Assembly: GCA_014825775.1 (NCBI GenBank)
Contig: MVAQ01000029.1
Location: 1-64,000, forward strand
Length of the DNA: 64,000 nucleotides
Direction of reading: 5' to 3'
Source: Krasilnikovozyma curviuscula
Lineage: Eukaryota; Basidiomycota; Tremellomycetes; Cystofilobasidiales; Mrakiaceae
A program made the translations under genes and the position numbers. Numbering within the stretch: position 1 is the stretch's first letter; every line of letters starts with the position of its first letter. Under the pieces are notes generated by a model. That model saw nothing but the letters and a program-made list of their open reading frames with translations, searched no databases and was not told where the DNA came from. Positions 22,314 through 34,912 of the stretch are shown in pieces.

Positions 22314-24751
22314 TCAAAACAAAAGTCTAAGTAGTGTAGAAACTAATCCCGTGAAAGAAAACCCAATGCTGCCCTCCGAATTCTGAGCAAGAACTCCAAC
22401 CTCACTCGGGCTGTCTGCCATCACCTTCTTCTTTGACTTCCACAAATCGCCAACAAATAACTCTCCTTCGTTCCTGCTTCCAACAATATAACTCCCCCAA
22501 TGGGAATATCTGCCCAGCTTGAGCTCTTCTTCCACTTCCTCCCTCCAATTCACGTTCACCAAAGGGAAGGAATTTGGCCTAGAATTCGAAATAGACAGAA
22601 CTGGTATCTGAGCTTCCTCCTTTGTGTAATGGACCAGGTGATTTTGACCGGAAGGAAGAGCAAGATGGTAGTCCAAAGAGCCGATGTGAACTAGTCCGAC
22701 CTTCTTTTCGAAAGTTCTTTCCGGAATATACCAACCGTCGTTGTATCCAAACCACTCAACATCGTCTCTATCAGCGTTGAGAGGGTTAAGAGCATCTAGA
22801 GAATCTGAATCTGGCTCTGGTGTTGGTACAATGCAGTGAAATGTTGTATGGAGAGTAAAACGGATTTGCGAGATGAGAGTTGTGAATGTTGTTTCGAACG
22901 ACGGGAGATTGGTAATAGAGCTATTAAAATGAGCAGTACGACAGTGAGCTGGAGACAAAAACAAGGTGGTGATGTGTTCTGATGGCATTATCAACGTAAG
23001 AACTCACGTATTGAACCACAGCACAACACTCTGCTCATCCTCAGCCTCGAGTTCAACCCCATTCGGATGCCTTCCAGGAGGCGAACACCAAGTAGTATCT
23101 TCGCTAAGATCACTATCAGATCTCAACATCTTGGCATAATCAGGATCGTATTTCTGTGGAGTCATACTAGCTCCTGATGCAGTTTTGGTAAGAGCCCAAG
23201 TTGGTGAGACTAAAGAATCTGGTTGAATCGAAAGATACGAGGGGTATTCGGAACCGTTCCCAAAGCGATTGACAGTTATCTTCAGAGGAACGCTTTGGCC
23301 TAGCCAGAAAAGCAGAGTAATATGGACATGATTGTTAGTTGTTCTGGGCAGTCTACTATAAGAGTGCGAAATCATACCTTGAGTAAGAGTACTTGGCAGA
23401 TCCTCGACTTTTAAGGAGAACTTGGCTAACGAGTCTGCATCCTGTAAATCAGCATTAAACGCTCCAGCAATCAGAGCCCATCTTTCCTAAGGAAAACATC
23501 TAAGAAAATACCTGGACGTACACACTTTGGAACATTATACCACTCTCTATCTGTCCTTTCGCCCTCTCTAGAACCAACCAATTTCACTTTTTGAGAGCCC
23601 GCCAATTCGAAGTCCTGCAGATCGCTACGTTCCTTTGGTCCAGACGGAATGAAAGTAGCGCGACCAGCTGGGTAATAAATGGGTTCCGTGATATTTTTGA
23701 CTGTTAGTAGAAAATAAAACTCTAAGAGAGTTTCATCTTCTGCCATCTGTGAGATAGTTGGAGTGTTTGCATTAGTATCACAAGTAGAAAGGGAAGTCAC
23801 AAATTGTAATGGAATAAGCGTACATCGAAAGGGCGACGACTCCAAGCGTAGGTTTTGATTGGAGGGAACTAAGTGGTACAGGAGACGGGAGGTTGATTGA
23901 GGATTTGAGATTGCGACAAAGGGAAGCGAGAGAAAATGCACCTACGTTGGTACTGGGCATGTGCGTCACGAAGGACTTGATAGATAGAAGAGGCATCTCC
24001 CCATCACCTGAAGAAGAAATCCATTAACAAACGCAAGCAGAATGTTGTGAGGTGTAGTTATGGCTCACTTTCCGTCGAAAGCAGCGTTGTTTTCGCATCG
24101 AACACTTCACGTTCTACCCCTTGAACTTCCCAGAGAGATCGATTTGAAAGAGCAGCAGCTGTTGCCGGTGAGGATGAAGTCAAGTCAACAGGGCATTTCC
24201 ACCGCCAAAAGCAGGGACGAACGAGGATGACGAACTGTAGTCAACAAACGCCTTCAGAACACCGTCATACCCTTCATCATCATAAGCATGTTGACCGGCC
24301 AAGTAGATATCTTGTTTGATGTCGCGTTGACCCCGTTCTAGTTCCTCTTGAGTCCACTCATCGTAGGGTTTTGGCTCTACAGGAAACTCAGCACCTTCGG
24401 CTCTGAGAATTTACAACCACAACTGTTAATGATTATGAGACATGATACAATCCGTGATGGATGAACTTACTTCGCTCTGACAATGGCTCTCTCTTTGAAT
24501 TTCAACCCAACTTCCCACTTCAACACATCGCCACACGCCGGGCCGCTCAATTTTATCCTTGCTTCAGCTGGCAAGGCTTCATTGGGAACAAGATCAGGAG
24601 AGCGGACAGATGCCGATACCGCACAGTCCCATGAAGAGGGAACAACGAGAGGAGATGGCAGGCTCGAGGCGTTTACTGAAAAGAAGCAGAGAGCGAGCAA
24701 AGCAAGGATTGAGAGAGAATATCCATTCACGTTGAGGTGTGGAACTGCCAT
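22314..24751 (-). CDS. Secreted, possibly GPI-anchored protein, unknown
   Basis: Not assigned to a family. The chosen start (MAVPHLNVNGYSLSILALLA) gives a clear signal peptide ending around VNASSLP. The first exon continues with SWDCAVSASVRSPDLVPNE and a LSGPACGDVLKWEVGLKFKE stretch reminiscent of an arrestin-like beta-sandwich strand pattern. Several exons follow with long Trp- and Tyr-rich stretches (DVEWFGYNDGWYIPERTF, SLDYHLALPSGQNHLVHY, REEVEEELKLGRYSHWGSYIVG). The last 15 residues (FSFTGLVSTLLRLLF) are hydrophobic with no charged tail, consistent with a GPI-anchor signal. Roughly seven exons. A longer start at 24787 (MSRPPERYSSAV) is possible but would bury the signal peptide. Confidence 0.6.
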
Positions 24752-25552
24752 CACAGCAGAGCTATACCTCTCCGGAGGACGAGACACTGGTGGTTAGGGG
24801 CAGAGAAGGGAGAAATTTATGAAAAGTGAAGATCATTTCACGTCGTCCCAAAAGAGGTAGTAGCTTTGGCAGCGAGGAATCACCATGACAACAAACAATT
24901 TCTGCCATATGGTAATGGGGTTTGTCGGAACCAGGTATTATTCCGATCATACCACCAGCCATTCCACCGATTGGATGCCGACAAGGCACGCCTGGGCTGT
25001 TGTCGACACGATCACAACCCGATCGCCTGGCGCGGTTCGGCCTTGTCAGGTCTGAGTTGCGCCCAAGGGAAGAATAGCTGCTGTAGTGTATATGAACACC
25101 ATCATTAGACCACTGTTTCTCGATAGAGCTGTCTCGCTCTCGCTCTCGTAATCCCTTCCCTGCGACCACAGCTCCTGACTGCATGTTGGTGTTGGATTCC
25201 TTATTTACGTCGCGCTTGCGTCGAACCTTCTGCCTACACGAACCTCACATATCTCGTAGTTCTGGTATAGGTTATAGATTGGTTTTACTTTCCGTCTTTA
25301 ATTTCCTGGAAGCGTCTTCAGGGTCTTGAAGTTAAAGGTACTGTGATGTTTCTCCATTCAGCAACCATACTTTCGACCACCACCGCCAAAAAGTATAGCC
25401 ATCGCTCTAGTTTCTTCTCTGAACTGGTCAATGACATAAAATATACAGGTCTGTGGGTGAGTTTGCTCTCTCTGACTTCCGAACGTCTTTCCGAGCGCAG
25501 ACATTGACTTTCCCATTTTGCTGGTAGAGTGAACTGTCAGCTAGCTGCTGTG
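24752..25552. promoter_or_regulatory. Divergent promoter region of the secreted protein and HDAC genes
   Basis: About 800 bp between opposite start codons. Includes a short run of CTCTCGCTCTCGCTCTCG near 25131-25148 and pyrimidine-rich stretches. No TATA box or known binding site is obvious, and the short ORFs in it are not convincing. Confidence 0.4.
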
Positions 25553-27456
25553 ATGGCTTCAAACAGCCTCTCAGAGGACCTATCTGGATCTGTTGAATCA
25601 CCAGCCTCATCTTCTAGAAGGGTCAGCTACGTCTTCTCACCAGAATTAATGCGACTCTCTTCACTTCTCCCCTCCAATCCTCAGCGGTCCACCTCGATCC
25701 ATCAACTCGTTGCTGCCTTTGGTCTTCTAGAAGATGGAGAGGTCGTAGAAGAGCTGTTGGGTGATGGGTTCATGTTGCCGGAAGACGCAGCGTCTGAGAA
25801 TGGCCAGCAGAAAAAGGCGGAGCTCGAGGAACCGCTGCTTGCTACTTTGGGGCAGTTGTCGAAGGGCCATGGTACGTCGTGTTGGAGTAGCAATTAAGTG
25901 AATACCAGTCACTTACCAACTCGCTTGTTCGAAGATAGGGACTTCGTGGGTCAGTGACCACTTGTCCATTAAAGCACAACGGATCAGCTGAACCTTTCGT
26001 TGATTTCGATTACCAGAGCTCTTGTTGGATCCCAAACTCTCGTCATTGGACGCATCAGATTCACCACTTCAATCACCTTCTCCTTCTGAATCCTCTTCCA
26101 CCTCATCCTCATCCTCAGACGAACGACGACCCACGAAAAGACGGCGCGTCGGTAAACTTGCGGCAGCAGGGTTGGAAGACGACTGTCCGCCTTTTGATGA
26201 GCTATGGAAGTATGTTCCAATTGTGGCTGGAGCTTCAATTGCTGCTGCTAGGTTGCTTCGGGAGAGAAGGACGGACGTCGCAATCTGCTGGGACGGCGGA
26301 AGGTATGTTGCGATTGTGCTGTTCTGCAAAGCCTGATGCTGATTTATATCTCAATTTTTCAGGCATCACGCTTTCCGGTCGAAAGCAAGCGGGTTCTGTT
26401 ATGTCGTGAGTGTCATATCCGGTCTCATATGCGGAATGTTTAACTTCGCTGCTGACATCCATTCCTTGCGATTCACAGAACGACTGTGTTCTCGCCATTC
26501 TGGAACTTCAGTCAAGGAGGACTTCTCTGGAAGTTGTCCCTTTCAAGAAGCCACGAGTGATGTATATCGACATCGACGTTCACCATGGTAAGTCAGTCAC
26601 TTTTCGCTCGAAACATCGTCCAACTCCTGAAGGTTCTTTGCGTTGTAGGCGATGGTGTCGCTGAGTCATTTCTATCCCCAATGCTATCAACCTCATCCAA
26701 GAAATCTAAACCTCCTAGCATTCTCACTCTCAGCATCCATCATGCAGCCTCCGGATTCTTCCCGGCCTCCGAGCTTTCTCAGCTCACGTCCCCAACAACA
26801 GACCACCCACACACCTTGTCGGTTCCTCTACACGCTGGAGCGTCAAACCCAACTTTCGCTAAAATATTCTCATCTGTCATTGAGAAAATCAAAACGGCGT
26901 TTGATCCCCAATTTGTGGTCCTGCAATGTGGTGTGGATGGACTGGCTGGCGATAAGGTTGGAGTTTGGAATTGGAGTACGCATGGGGAAGGAAGTATGGG
27001 ATGGGTTACTCAGAAGATTTTGGATTGGAAACTTCCAACACTTCTTCTTGGTGGAGGTAAATTTTAAGCCTGTCGTCGTCTCCTGGTCCCAAGGATGAAA
27101 GTTACTGACGGCAGAACGCAATACTAATTTATAGGCGGCTACAACACACCCAACGCTTCCAGAGCATTTGCTTACTTCACTTCTATTGCACTTGGTCGGG
27201 GTCTTGAAGCTTCCACCCCAATACCTCATACGGAGAACTTTCCATCGTACCAACCGTCTTTCGAGTTAGAGGTACAAGCAGGTGTGTCTGTTCTTATTTC
27301 CGTCGCTTCGAAGAATCATTACCGAGTTCATCCTTTTTCTTTCCATGCATAGGCGGTGCTCAAGATAAGAACAATCAGCCCTACTTGGATCAAATAGCTA
27401 TCGCATTCGATCAGCTAGCAGACAGGATCAACACGCTCAGAGAAGGTACAACGTGA
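25553..27456 (+). CDS. Class I histone deacetylase (HDAC8/HOS1-like)
   Basis: Zinc-dependent lysine deacetylase acting on histones or other nuclear substrates. Eight exons: 25553-25871, a 15-nt micro-exon 25935-25949, 26017-26302, 26363-26405, 26479-26587, 26649-27056, 27135-27281 and 27353-27456. The active site is complete across exon joins: GGRHHAF gives the His-His pair, YIDIDVHHGDGV the zinc-binding Asp and His, QCGVDGLAGD the second Asp, and LGGGGYN the catalytic Tyr. The Ser-rich acidic and basic insert SSTSSSSSDERRPTKRRR lies before the catalytic core, and the N-terminal 90 residues are less conserved. Ser-rich insertion plus HDAC8-type blocks fit a HOS1 or HDAC8 relative better than RPD3. 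The micro-exon encodes DRDFV of the conserved HDRDF block. Confidence 0.9.
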
Positions 27457-27542
27457 TGGATTTCATTACAGAAAACAAATCTTTCGCAAGAAATAATCCT
27501 TCTTTTTATTGCCAACAATTCGTCACTGATTGTACATGCCGT

Positions 27543-29473
27543 TCAACTGCAAACCCCAGTCTTCTCAATCACCTCGTCTACTATCGCATTCAAGCAGTCG
27601 GTGGAAAGATAATGACCACGATCTGTTGCTCTGAAAAAATAACAGAAAATGTCAACTTACTCGATTCATTAACAGCAAGCAGCACACAACGGCTTACAGC
27701 GGCAGTTCTGAGAACGGCAGAGTCAACTCAAATTGATCGACTACCGATATACCCAAGCTCAACGCCAGCTCCATCCAGGAATCTCTCCAGTGTGCAATCC
27801 TTCGAGAAACAACCCTGGTAAATATTAACTACGAACAGATAGGATGGACCGAGACTCACCTCATATTAGTAGCCCTGTTCTTCCACTCTACCCGGTACTC
27901 GTCGTCAAGCCTTGGAGGCTGCGCTGGCGGTATCAACATCACCAATTTTGGCTGCTTGGAGCACTTCCCTGAAGTAGTTACTAAGTAGTTGAGAAGGATA
28001 TCCATGAAGTTATTGACGTTCTTTGTAAGCCATCCAGCTCCAGCAAGCCAAGTTCCCTACGGGTAGAAAACTCATAAATCAACTCTTCTGCTCCTTGAGT
28101 TTCTTGATCTTAGTGACACTTACGACACTAATTACTAATGCATCCCACTTCTCGAAATCTTCACAGGTGTACTTCGTCAACCAATCAGCAGCAACCGCGT
28201 CCCAGACATACGAGATGGTTAACCCTCCTTCTCCCGCGCCATCACCTTCTGAATCAAACGTGAAGCTCTTTTCGTACTCCAAGTTGATCTTGTCATATAT
28301 TTCGTTGTTCCCCTTCAACCGATGCAGAACTGAGTCGGCCGCTACACGTCCATGCGAGTCTCCAGCGACATGGATATGCCGTTTTCGTCGCGTACAGCGC
28401 GAGTGGTTCCTGAAGGCTAGGCCGTCGTGGTTCCATGCGCAGGTGTGGGGGACGAATGTGTAATGAGTCAAGAGACCCGTTTTAGACAGGGCACCGACGG
28501 GCGGAGGGGTGAATTGAGGACGGACGACGTCGTGCCAGGCGAGAGGGACGAAGGAGCCGGGAATGGGCTTGGGACCGGTACATGCTGGAAGTTTTGGAGG
28601 GGCTTCTTGGCTGAAAGGGTGGATATTGGAAGATTTGTACGTGAGTCTAGGTATTGAAGCGCCTGGATACACTGGAGACTTGTAGGGACGACATATTGAC
28701 GAGCAAATGGAGAGCTGGAGGGGGGTCGAAAGTAAGGGGATGTAGTTCAGTGGTGGTGAAACCTCCAGATGTTCCTCAAGAGCATTGTAGTTCTAGGAAT
28801 TTGAGAATGGTCAGACGCATCAATACTGGCAAAGTGTGAGGATCAAAACAAAACAAACCTCGTAGTTGTGGTAGATCTGAACCATAGCTGGTCCAGCATT
28901 GCGTAGTTTGACGTCGTATCTGTAACTACAACCTCCTTCATATATACTCCATTCACTGGCCCATCTCTCTGCTCCATCAATTCTCACGAGGAACGTGTCT
29001 GGTCCTCGCGACTTCATAAACTCCACAACCTCAGGATCATCTGAGATTTGGCCTACTCGTGATTCTATTTCTTCGCACTCCGTCTTGTTATTTCTACTTA
29101 TTCGTAATGAGAACGAATTGCACACTTCCTCATCGTGGGCGATTTCGAGGTCGAAAATGTGGGAGTAGGTTGAGTTCATGAGAGGAACCTTCGTCCAGAG
29201 ACTTATGTTCTCCGAAGGACCCCCAATCGATTCTAAGAAGTCTTCATTAGTAGATTGTAAGACAGGACACCGTTGCAAATAGTTTCCTGGTGCCAGGTGC
29301 GGTTTGGTTGATACCGCAGAGGATAGCATGGAGACAACGTCGAGATTCCAGCTCTCTGTCCTGTCTGCGAAGTTCCATATCGTCAAGATGGCTACAAGAA
29401 ACGTCGCTAAGACAAGGAAAATGCTTGTAGATTTAGGAGCTTTGAAGAAGGAGTTCACCATGGAACTCGTCAT
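27543..29473 (-). CDS. SGNH/PC-esterase-like type II membrane protein
   Basis: N-terminal cytosolic tail, then a transmembrane helix (SIFLVLATFLVAILTIWNF) and a luminal domain. The luminal part has VAGDSHGRVAADS (Gly-Asp-Ser, the nucleophile block of SGNH/PC-esterase proteins), NFMDILLNYL, and a final TDRGHYLSTDCLN with the Asp-x-x-His pair expected to complete the catalytic triad. It is most like fungal and plant PC-esterase-fold polysaccharide O-acetyltransferases or esterases (NXPE, PMR5 and CAS1 relatives). The order of parts is right but the exact family is not established. Exons at the C-terminal end include NMR-VVSRRIAHWRDSWMEL and a last one ending EKTGVCS. It is convergent with the deacetylase gene, 86 bp stop to stop. 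Confidence 0.65.
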
Positions 29474-30457
29474 GGTGAACGAGTACTATTGGGAGCTGAA
29501 AGGTGCTTTTGTCAGTATATCTCGTACGAAACCTTGAAACAGACTGACACTGACCTATCACAGTCACAGGCAACCAAGAATATGAAATCTGTACTCTGTG
29601 ATAGTCTGCGGCTGGAAAGCAGCAAAAATAAAATAAAAAGGCGAGCGTTCCAGGTCGCAGCTGAGCCGGTTTCAGATTTTAGGTTTTCCTTCAAGAGCAC
29701 CCGCATTTTCGTATTCTTACCTGAGACTCTGCTAGTTGATAACTGGGCAACAAGTAAGAGAAGAACATGCTTTCCCCCCTGAATGTGTGTAGCTGTGCCT
29801 AGATGATTATTACAGCTTGCTGCCTGCCAAAAGTCACAAGTGTCAGAATTGTAAACAAACGAGCGCTCGATCTACACTCGTCTATAAAACCGGGCTTGGG
29901 CCACTTGTCTCATTAAAAGTCAGACCGATATACGGGACACTACTTCTACATAGCTCATTAGCTAGCCAACATCCTTCAAAAGTCAAGTTTTGCCCCAAAT
30001 CTTGCGCAACAACGCGGAGTAGGGCGGCACCGCGTGAATCTCGAGTCAGTTGCTTATTGGCTCTTGCCCCCTTTCCCAACTTCTGATATACACACAGCTC
30101 TCCTTGACTGACTCATTCAGCAACTTTGTCATTTCAAGTGGCGATCTTCTTCTGACTCGTCACCGCGCCTGGTTGCCAGAGCTGCCCTCGACGAGCACAA
30201 TCCCATTCCAGCGAGCAACAGCCCATGATCACCCGGATATCAAAGTCAGTCCAGTAAACAACCCCGCAATCGTATTAGTAGCAGGTGGAGTATGATCACT
30301 CGAATATCTGCCTAAAGCTCACCAAGAAACACAAGACGCAGCACTCGACCGATCGAAAGTCTCCAATCAACATATTAAACACGTCTATAACCCTCAGCGT
30401 ATATACAGCAGTATCACACCACTCTAGGTCTTATTAGTAGCACTGGAATCTGATTTC
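29474..30457. promoter_or_regulatory. Divergent promoter region
   Basis: About 980 bp between opposite starts (esterase-like minus, GTPBP-like plus). A TATAAAA at 29883-29889 is present but is more than 500 bp from the plus-strand start. ORFs within it (for example 29817-30086) are not convincing. Confidence 0.4.
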
Positions 30458-32671
30458 ATGTTTGGAGAGCATCAGTCCGAGTCCCCAAAGCTCGCCTCGC
30501 CATGGGTTTCAGCACACCACCTGCTTAACGGTAAATCGGCTTCGTTGACCTCACCAGGCTCCTCCCCAGCTGCAGCATCACCTTCATCGTTCTTAGCCTC
30601 ACCTCCATCCCAGTCCTACACACCGTCCTCCCTCCGCCATCTGAGCGCCTCGTCCTCCAGCTTCCTTTCCACCGCGACGACGACGTCAGACTCGTCCAGC
30701 GACGTCGAAGATGATGAAGATGAAGAAGACGGGGCGGTTGGAAGTGGAGATGAAGGTGTAGATGATGACCTAGCCAGGCTAATCAAGAGAGCCAAGTTGA
30801 GGAACAACAGAGGCGGGGAAGGAGAGGGCACGAAAGGGATCGGAAACGACTTGAGCGTAGAGTCTGAGGGAGGCGCGTTGAAGCTGAAAGCTGAAGTCGA
30901 CGAGAGAGGACATATTGAGTATAAAGTGAGTTGATTTGGTACTCTTGTTCTACTACATACTTGCGAGCTGATAGCTTACGGCCATTCCCTTCTCGCTTCC
31001 TCAGCTGAAGCTCATTGCCCCCACACCCGACCGATTCGAACGGCTAGTCACTCAATTGAAGTGGAGGCTATTTGAAGGAGGTGGAGAGGCGATTTACGAG
31101 ATTGGCGTTCTTGGTACGTCATTTGCGTCTTCCAAGTCCATTACTTCAACTTTTGCTAATCGCTTCTTTACCTTTTCTCCCAAAAAGATGACGGTACATT
31201 GATCGGTCTCTCCAGGAGTGATATGCTTGCCTCCATCTCGACACTCGAGCGAATGGCAGGCGAACTAGGCGCTACAGTGGTCGTTCAGCGAGAGATTGTC
31301 CTACCGCCTCAATCGACACAGCTCAACGACGATGAAGATGGTGAGGACCTCGTCGACAAATCCAAGTATCGGAAGAGGAATTGTGATGAGCGACAGATCA
31401 GTAAAGAGATGCGGCGGGAGAGGAGGAGACTAAAAGATGAAAAGGAGAGATTGTCAGCTGCAGCCGCTTCTGCCTCCAACTCTGCTGGTTGCAGGGCTAG
31501 CGGCGAGCAGGAAGAGATGTTTCTTTTTGGAGATGAGGACGAAGCTGAATGGATAAAGGAGGCTCAACAGGCTACCTCAGTTCCTTCGAAAGGTCTCTTA
31601 CCTCCTTCAGCGCACGAAGTCTCCACCGGCTCCAAACTCAACTCCAAGCCATCTACATCCTCAAAGAGACACCACAATGACGCCGCCAAACAATCCTTAA
31701 ACTCTCCTTTCTCATCATCGTTTGATGATTTCTCACTTCCACCATCGCTGAATGACATCGCCTTCAAGAAGTCGCCCTCGAATCCACCAATCCCATCTTC
31801 GCCTTCACCATCAATCGCTACAGTCATTGACACGGTTTCTACGATTTCCATGGGCTCCCCGCAACCGAAACCACTTCCAGTCAAACTAAAAAAGCAGAGT
31901 CAGCATCGAGATCCGTTCACTAACCCAAAGAAGAAGGCGAAGAACCTTCTAGCGACGTCAGCGTCCTCAGATGACGACGGTCTCTCTCACTCCCTCCAAA
32001 GCGTGTTCTCACTCGAAAACGATGCCAGCTCCGTCTCCTTATCTGACCCTCAGGAGAAGAAGACCAAAGAGCTGACGAAGAAGCAGAAGGCTCAAGAAGT
32101 CAAAGCTGCAGCTAAGCGGGCAAGGAGAGATGCGATGCGTGCTGAGATTGAACAACAAAACCTAGCTGTATTTGAGATGGACGATGAAGATGATGCAATG
32201 TTTGGAGGTAACTCGAACCTTGATGCTCTTGCGGTTGGTGGGTTGGACAATCATGACATTTTCCTCCCTCCACCGCCAACAAAACCGATTTCTGTCGCGT
32301 CGAAAACCCATCCTTTCATACTCCAAACTCTCGTCGAAGGAACAGTCTCGGGAACTGTTGATAACAACCCTCTAATCTCACCATCTCAAAAGACAGTGAG
32401 CCATCCACCTACTCCAACCATCAGCTCCACCTCGCTCTCCCAACAACAACCTACAAACGACATCTCTCCACAACCTTCCCCACTGCTACTCCCCTATCGA
32501 CCGGCATCGAGCATGTTACCGTCGTCGTCAATGGTCAAGGATAGGAAAGGCTCGTCGTCTGGCGCACGACCTTCAGGCCTGACTTCCATGGGGAGAGAGA
32601 GGATTATTGTCGAGGCTCTTGTGTTGCGGAAGGACAGCGATGGGTTCCTCAACTTCAAAATTGATGATTAA
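30458..32671 (+). CDS. GTPBP1/2 N-terminal-domain protein without GTPase domain
   Basis: Three exons (30458-30925, 31005-31113, 31188-32671) give 686 residues. Residues about 155-230 match the N-terminal domain of GTPBP1/GTPBP2 (EYKLKLIAPTPDRFERLV, TQLKWRLFEGGGEAIYEIGV, then LDDGTLIGLSRSDM and STLERMAGELGA). In those proteins this block is followed by a strand and the P-loop GTPase domain. Here a 400-residue Ser/Lys-rich, probably disordered linker follows, and the protein stops at RIIVEALVLRKDSDGFLNFKI, which matches the strand just before the G domain. No GKS/T P-loop, DxxG or NKxD motif is present, and the next gene leaves only 190 bp. Whether this is an ancestral short form or a truncation is not known. 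Confidence 0.7.
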
Positions 32672-32861
32672 CTGGCAACGAAGCCTTCTAAAAAAGTTGT
32701 ATCAGGTCCTTGCATGTTGCACGTTTACCTCTGGCCTTATTAAAATTCTATGTTAAATTTTCTCGATTTCATAAACTGAATTCCACACCGTAAGGCAAAA
32801 AAAAAAATACATGAAGTTCATTCTGTGTTCCGTTAACCCATGAAATATGCCTACAAAACCG

Positions 32862-34912
32862 TTATTTACTCTTCAAGACTCTGAGTCTATCCCACATCGC
32901 ATCACTTTCTATGTAACATCCTTTTAACCACCTCTTTGAGTATTCACTCGGATCAGCGGCGCTGAAACTCGTACGAGCGTGAACGATTCTACCGACACAA
33001 GGGGATGGGCAGCGCGGACGTCAGATTTCCTTAAACATTACGAACTGGCGACGTAGAAGAAACGAGAAAATGACACATACCTCCGGTTATTAAAAACCAC
33101 CAGATCACCTTCCTTCAACTGGATCTCAAACTTCAAGTCGTCTGCTTCGAGCTTATTAGCGAACGCTCGCAGCGCCTCCAGCACGCTTGTCCCTCCCGGT
33201 CTCGCAGGCAGAGGCAGCGTTCCTTGGAACGGAGGACTGTAGTTAACATTCAACAAGCTGCCATCCTTTGACAGCTCGATTGTCGGGTGTTTCCAATGCA
33301 AGTTGTGTTCGCCGTTCTGATATTTAAAGGGGATCGGCGTAGTGGCGAGCAGATGGAAATGGTGGGGCGAGTCTTCGTACAATCGTTCAGCAGCCTTGAA
33401 GGCGTCGACAAAGTAAGATTTACCACCGGTAATGTTGTTGTTTTCAAGCATGTGTAAGAGCTGAACGCCAGGTGGATTTTGGAAGTATCTACTCAGTTCA
33501 ACGAGAACCCATTGCCGTGACTATCAGTGGGAGATATATCACCCTCCAAACGGTAAAGAGAAATCACTTACAATAGATCCATGTGAAGTCCAAGATCGTG
33601 GTTTGTGTAAGCGACATTCTTTGCCTCTTTTCCTTCATTGACAACGTCCCACATGTCACCGTAGAACGTCCTCCTCACACCTCCTTTCCCGCCAAGAGCT
33701 TCAGCAGCATACCAGATCTCTTCATCATTATCCGTGGGCACATCGGAGATAATGGCAATGCCGTGCGACGCGACTTGTTTTAGGATCGACAGTGGTGAGG
33801 AAGTCACTGCGTTATAGCTGTGGAACAAGGGCGACGAGACGGAAAGGGATGGTGCAGTCCATGTTTTACATGGGAATTGCTGTGTTGGGTGTGGGTATGA
33901 TTCGGACTGGGCTTGGGCTTGGAGAAATGATAGAGGGAAGTCAGAAATGTGATTTGGTTCGTTCGCCTGGTGGATTGAGTGATAGGTGAGGGAAGCTGTA
34001 AACAGAGGGAAGAGCGTGTCAAATCTCAGTACTCTCAATACCACAAATATATCACTACTCACGTTCCTGCCATGATATTCTGACGTTCAGTTCCCCGTCG
34101 ACTGTTGTGAAGACGGATACTCCGCCTTCGGTCGGATGAACGTTGGACTTGACCTGATGGCTAGAATGAAGCTTATGACCAATTGTTGGGTGAATTGCTT
34201 TACCGAGAGATAGAGAGGAGTCTCGAAGCCAATCGAAGGGGAACGTCGTTCCAGCAGAAAAGCTTGGATGTGTAATCTCCAAGCCTGTTGGTCGAACTGT
34301 AATATGACCATCAGAACCAAATGGTATATCGGTGTATGGTGGGTTGATGTTGTTGGTTTGCAGAGAAAAATGTCGAGGTGCGTTGCTCAGGCTTGGATTG
34401 TGGTAAGAACCGGCGGGCAAGGTGGAGACGACTCTACTGAAAACAAAACGCTACAAGGTCAGCAAAAATATATAGTCGAAATGGTTTTTGTCATTCAACA
34501 AATCATCAGAGGATACTTGAAGGAGAAGGAGTTATCACTTCAGCTCTGTAGGCTGCACCATTTAGCTGCTGTCGATCCTAACAACGCTGGGTCCAATATC
34601 TCCGAGCTTTCTCCAAGTCACTCAGCTCAGAATATCATATCTGAAGAGGACTGTTCCTATCTTCGTTCAATTGAGGCAGAGAAGGTCGAAAAATAGAAGC
34701 CTGCTTGGCAGGACTTCGATCCAGCGGAGCTTCAACGTCCAAGTGGTCTCCCTCTGCCCCTGAAAGGCCCCCTCACTCGATGAACGTGCCTAACAGTTTC
34801 CCGAGACGCACATAGTACTACCTCCACACCCAGTCTAAGGAAACATGAACAGAACTCACGGGAAGAGGCCATGTCGACCAGCGCTGACACGTGAAATACC
34901 TTTGGACAGCAT
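32862..34912 (-). CDS. Gamma-butyrobetaine hydroxylase-like 2-oxoglutarate dioxygenase
   Basis: 2-oxoglutarate/Fe(II) dioxygenase of the BBOX/TMLH group, acting in carnitine synthesis or a related hydroxylation. The N-terminus MLSKGISRVSAGRHG is basic and may be a mitochondrial signal; the first exon is 34912-34860, then a 423-nt intron. A DUF971-type N-domain is present (FPFDWLRDSSLSLGKAIHP) but its usual zinc cysteines are replaced. The catalytic domain has the His-x-Asp of LGLHMDL, an FVDAFKAAERLYED region and the distal His in RIVHARTSF near the C-terminus, ending RWLKGCYIESDAMWD and LRVLKSK. Substrate specificity cannot be decided. A separate orthologue of each of BBOX and TMLH may exist elsewhere in the genome. 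Confidence 0.8.

Noticed and set aside
29883..29889. TATAAAA as a promoter of the GTPBP-like gene
   Set aside because: More than 500 bp from the start codon with no other support.
34268..34696. 142-codon plus-strand ORF
   Set aside because: Covers exon 2 and intron 1 of the dioxygenase gene on the other strand; composition is not protein-like.
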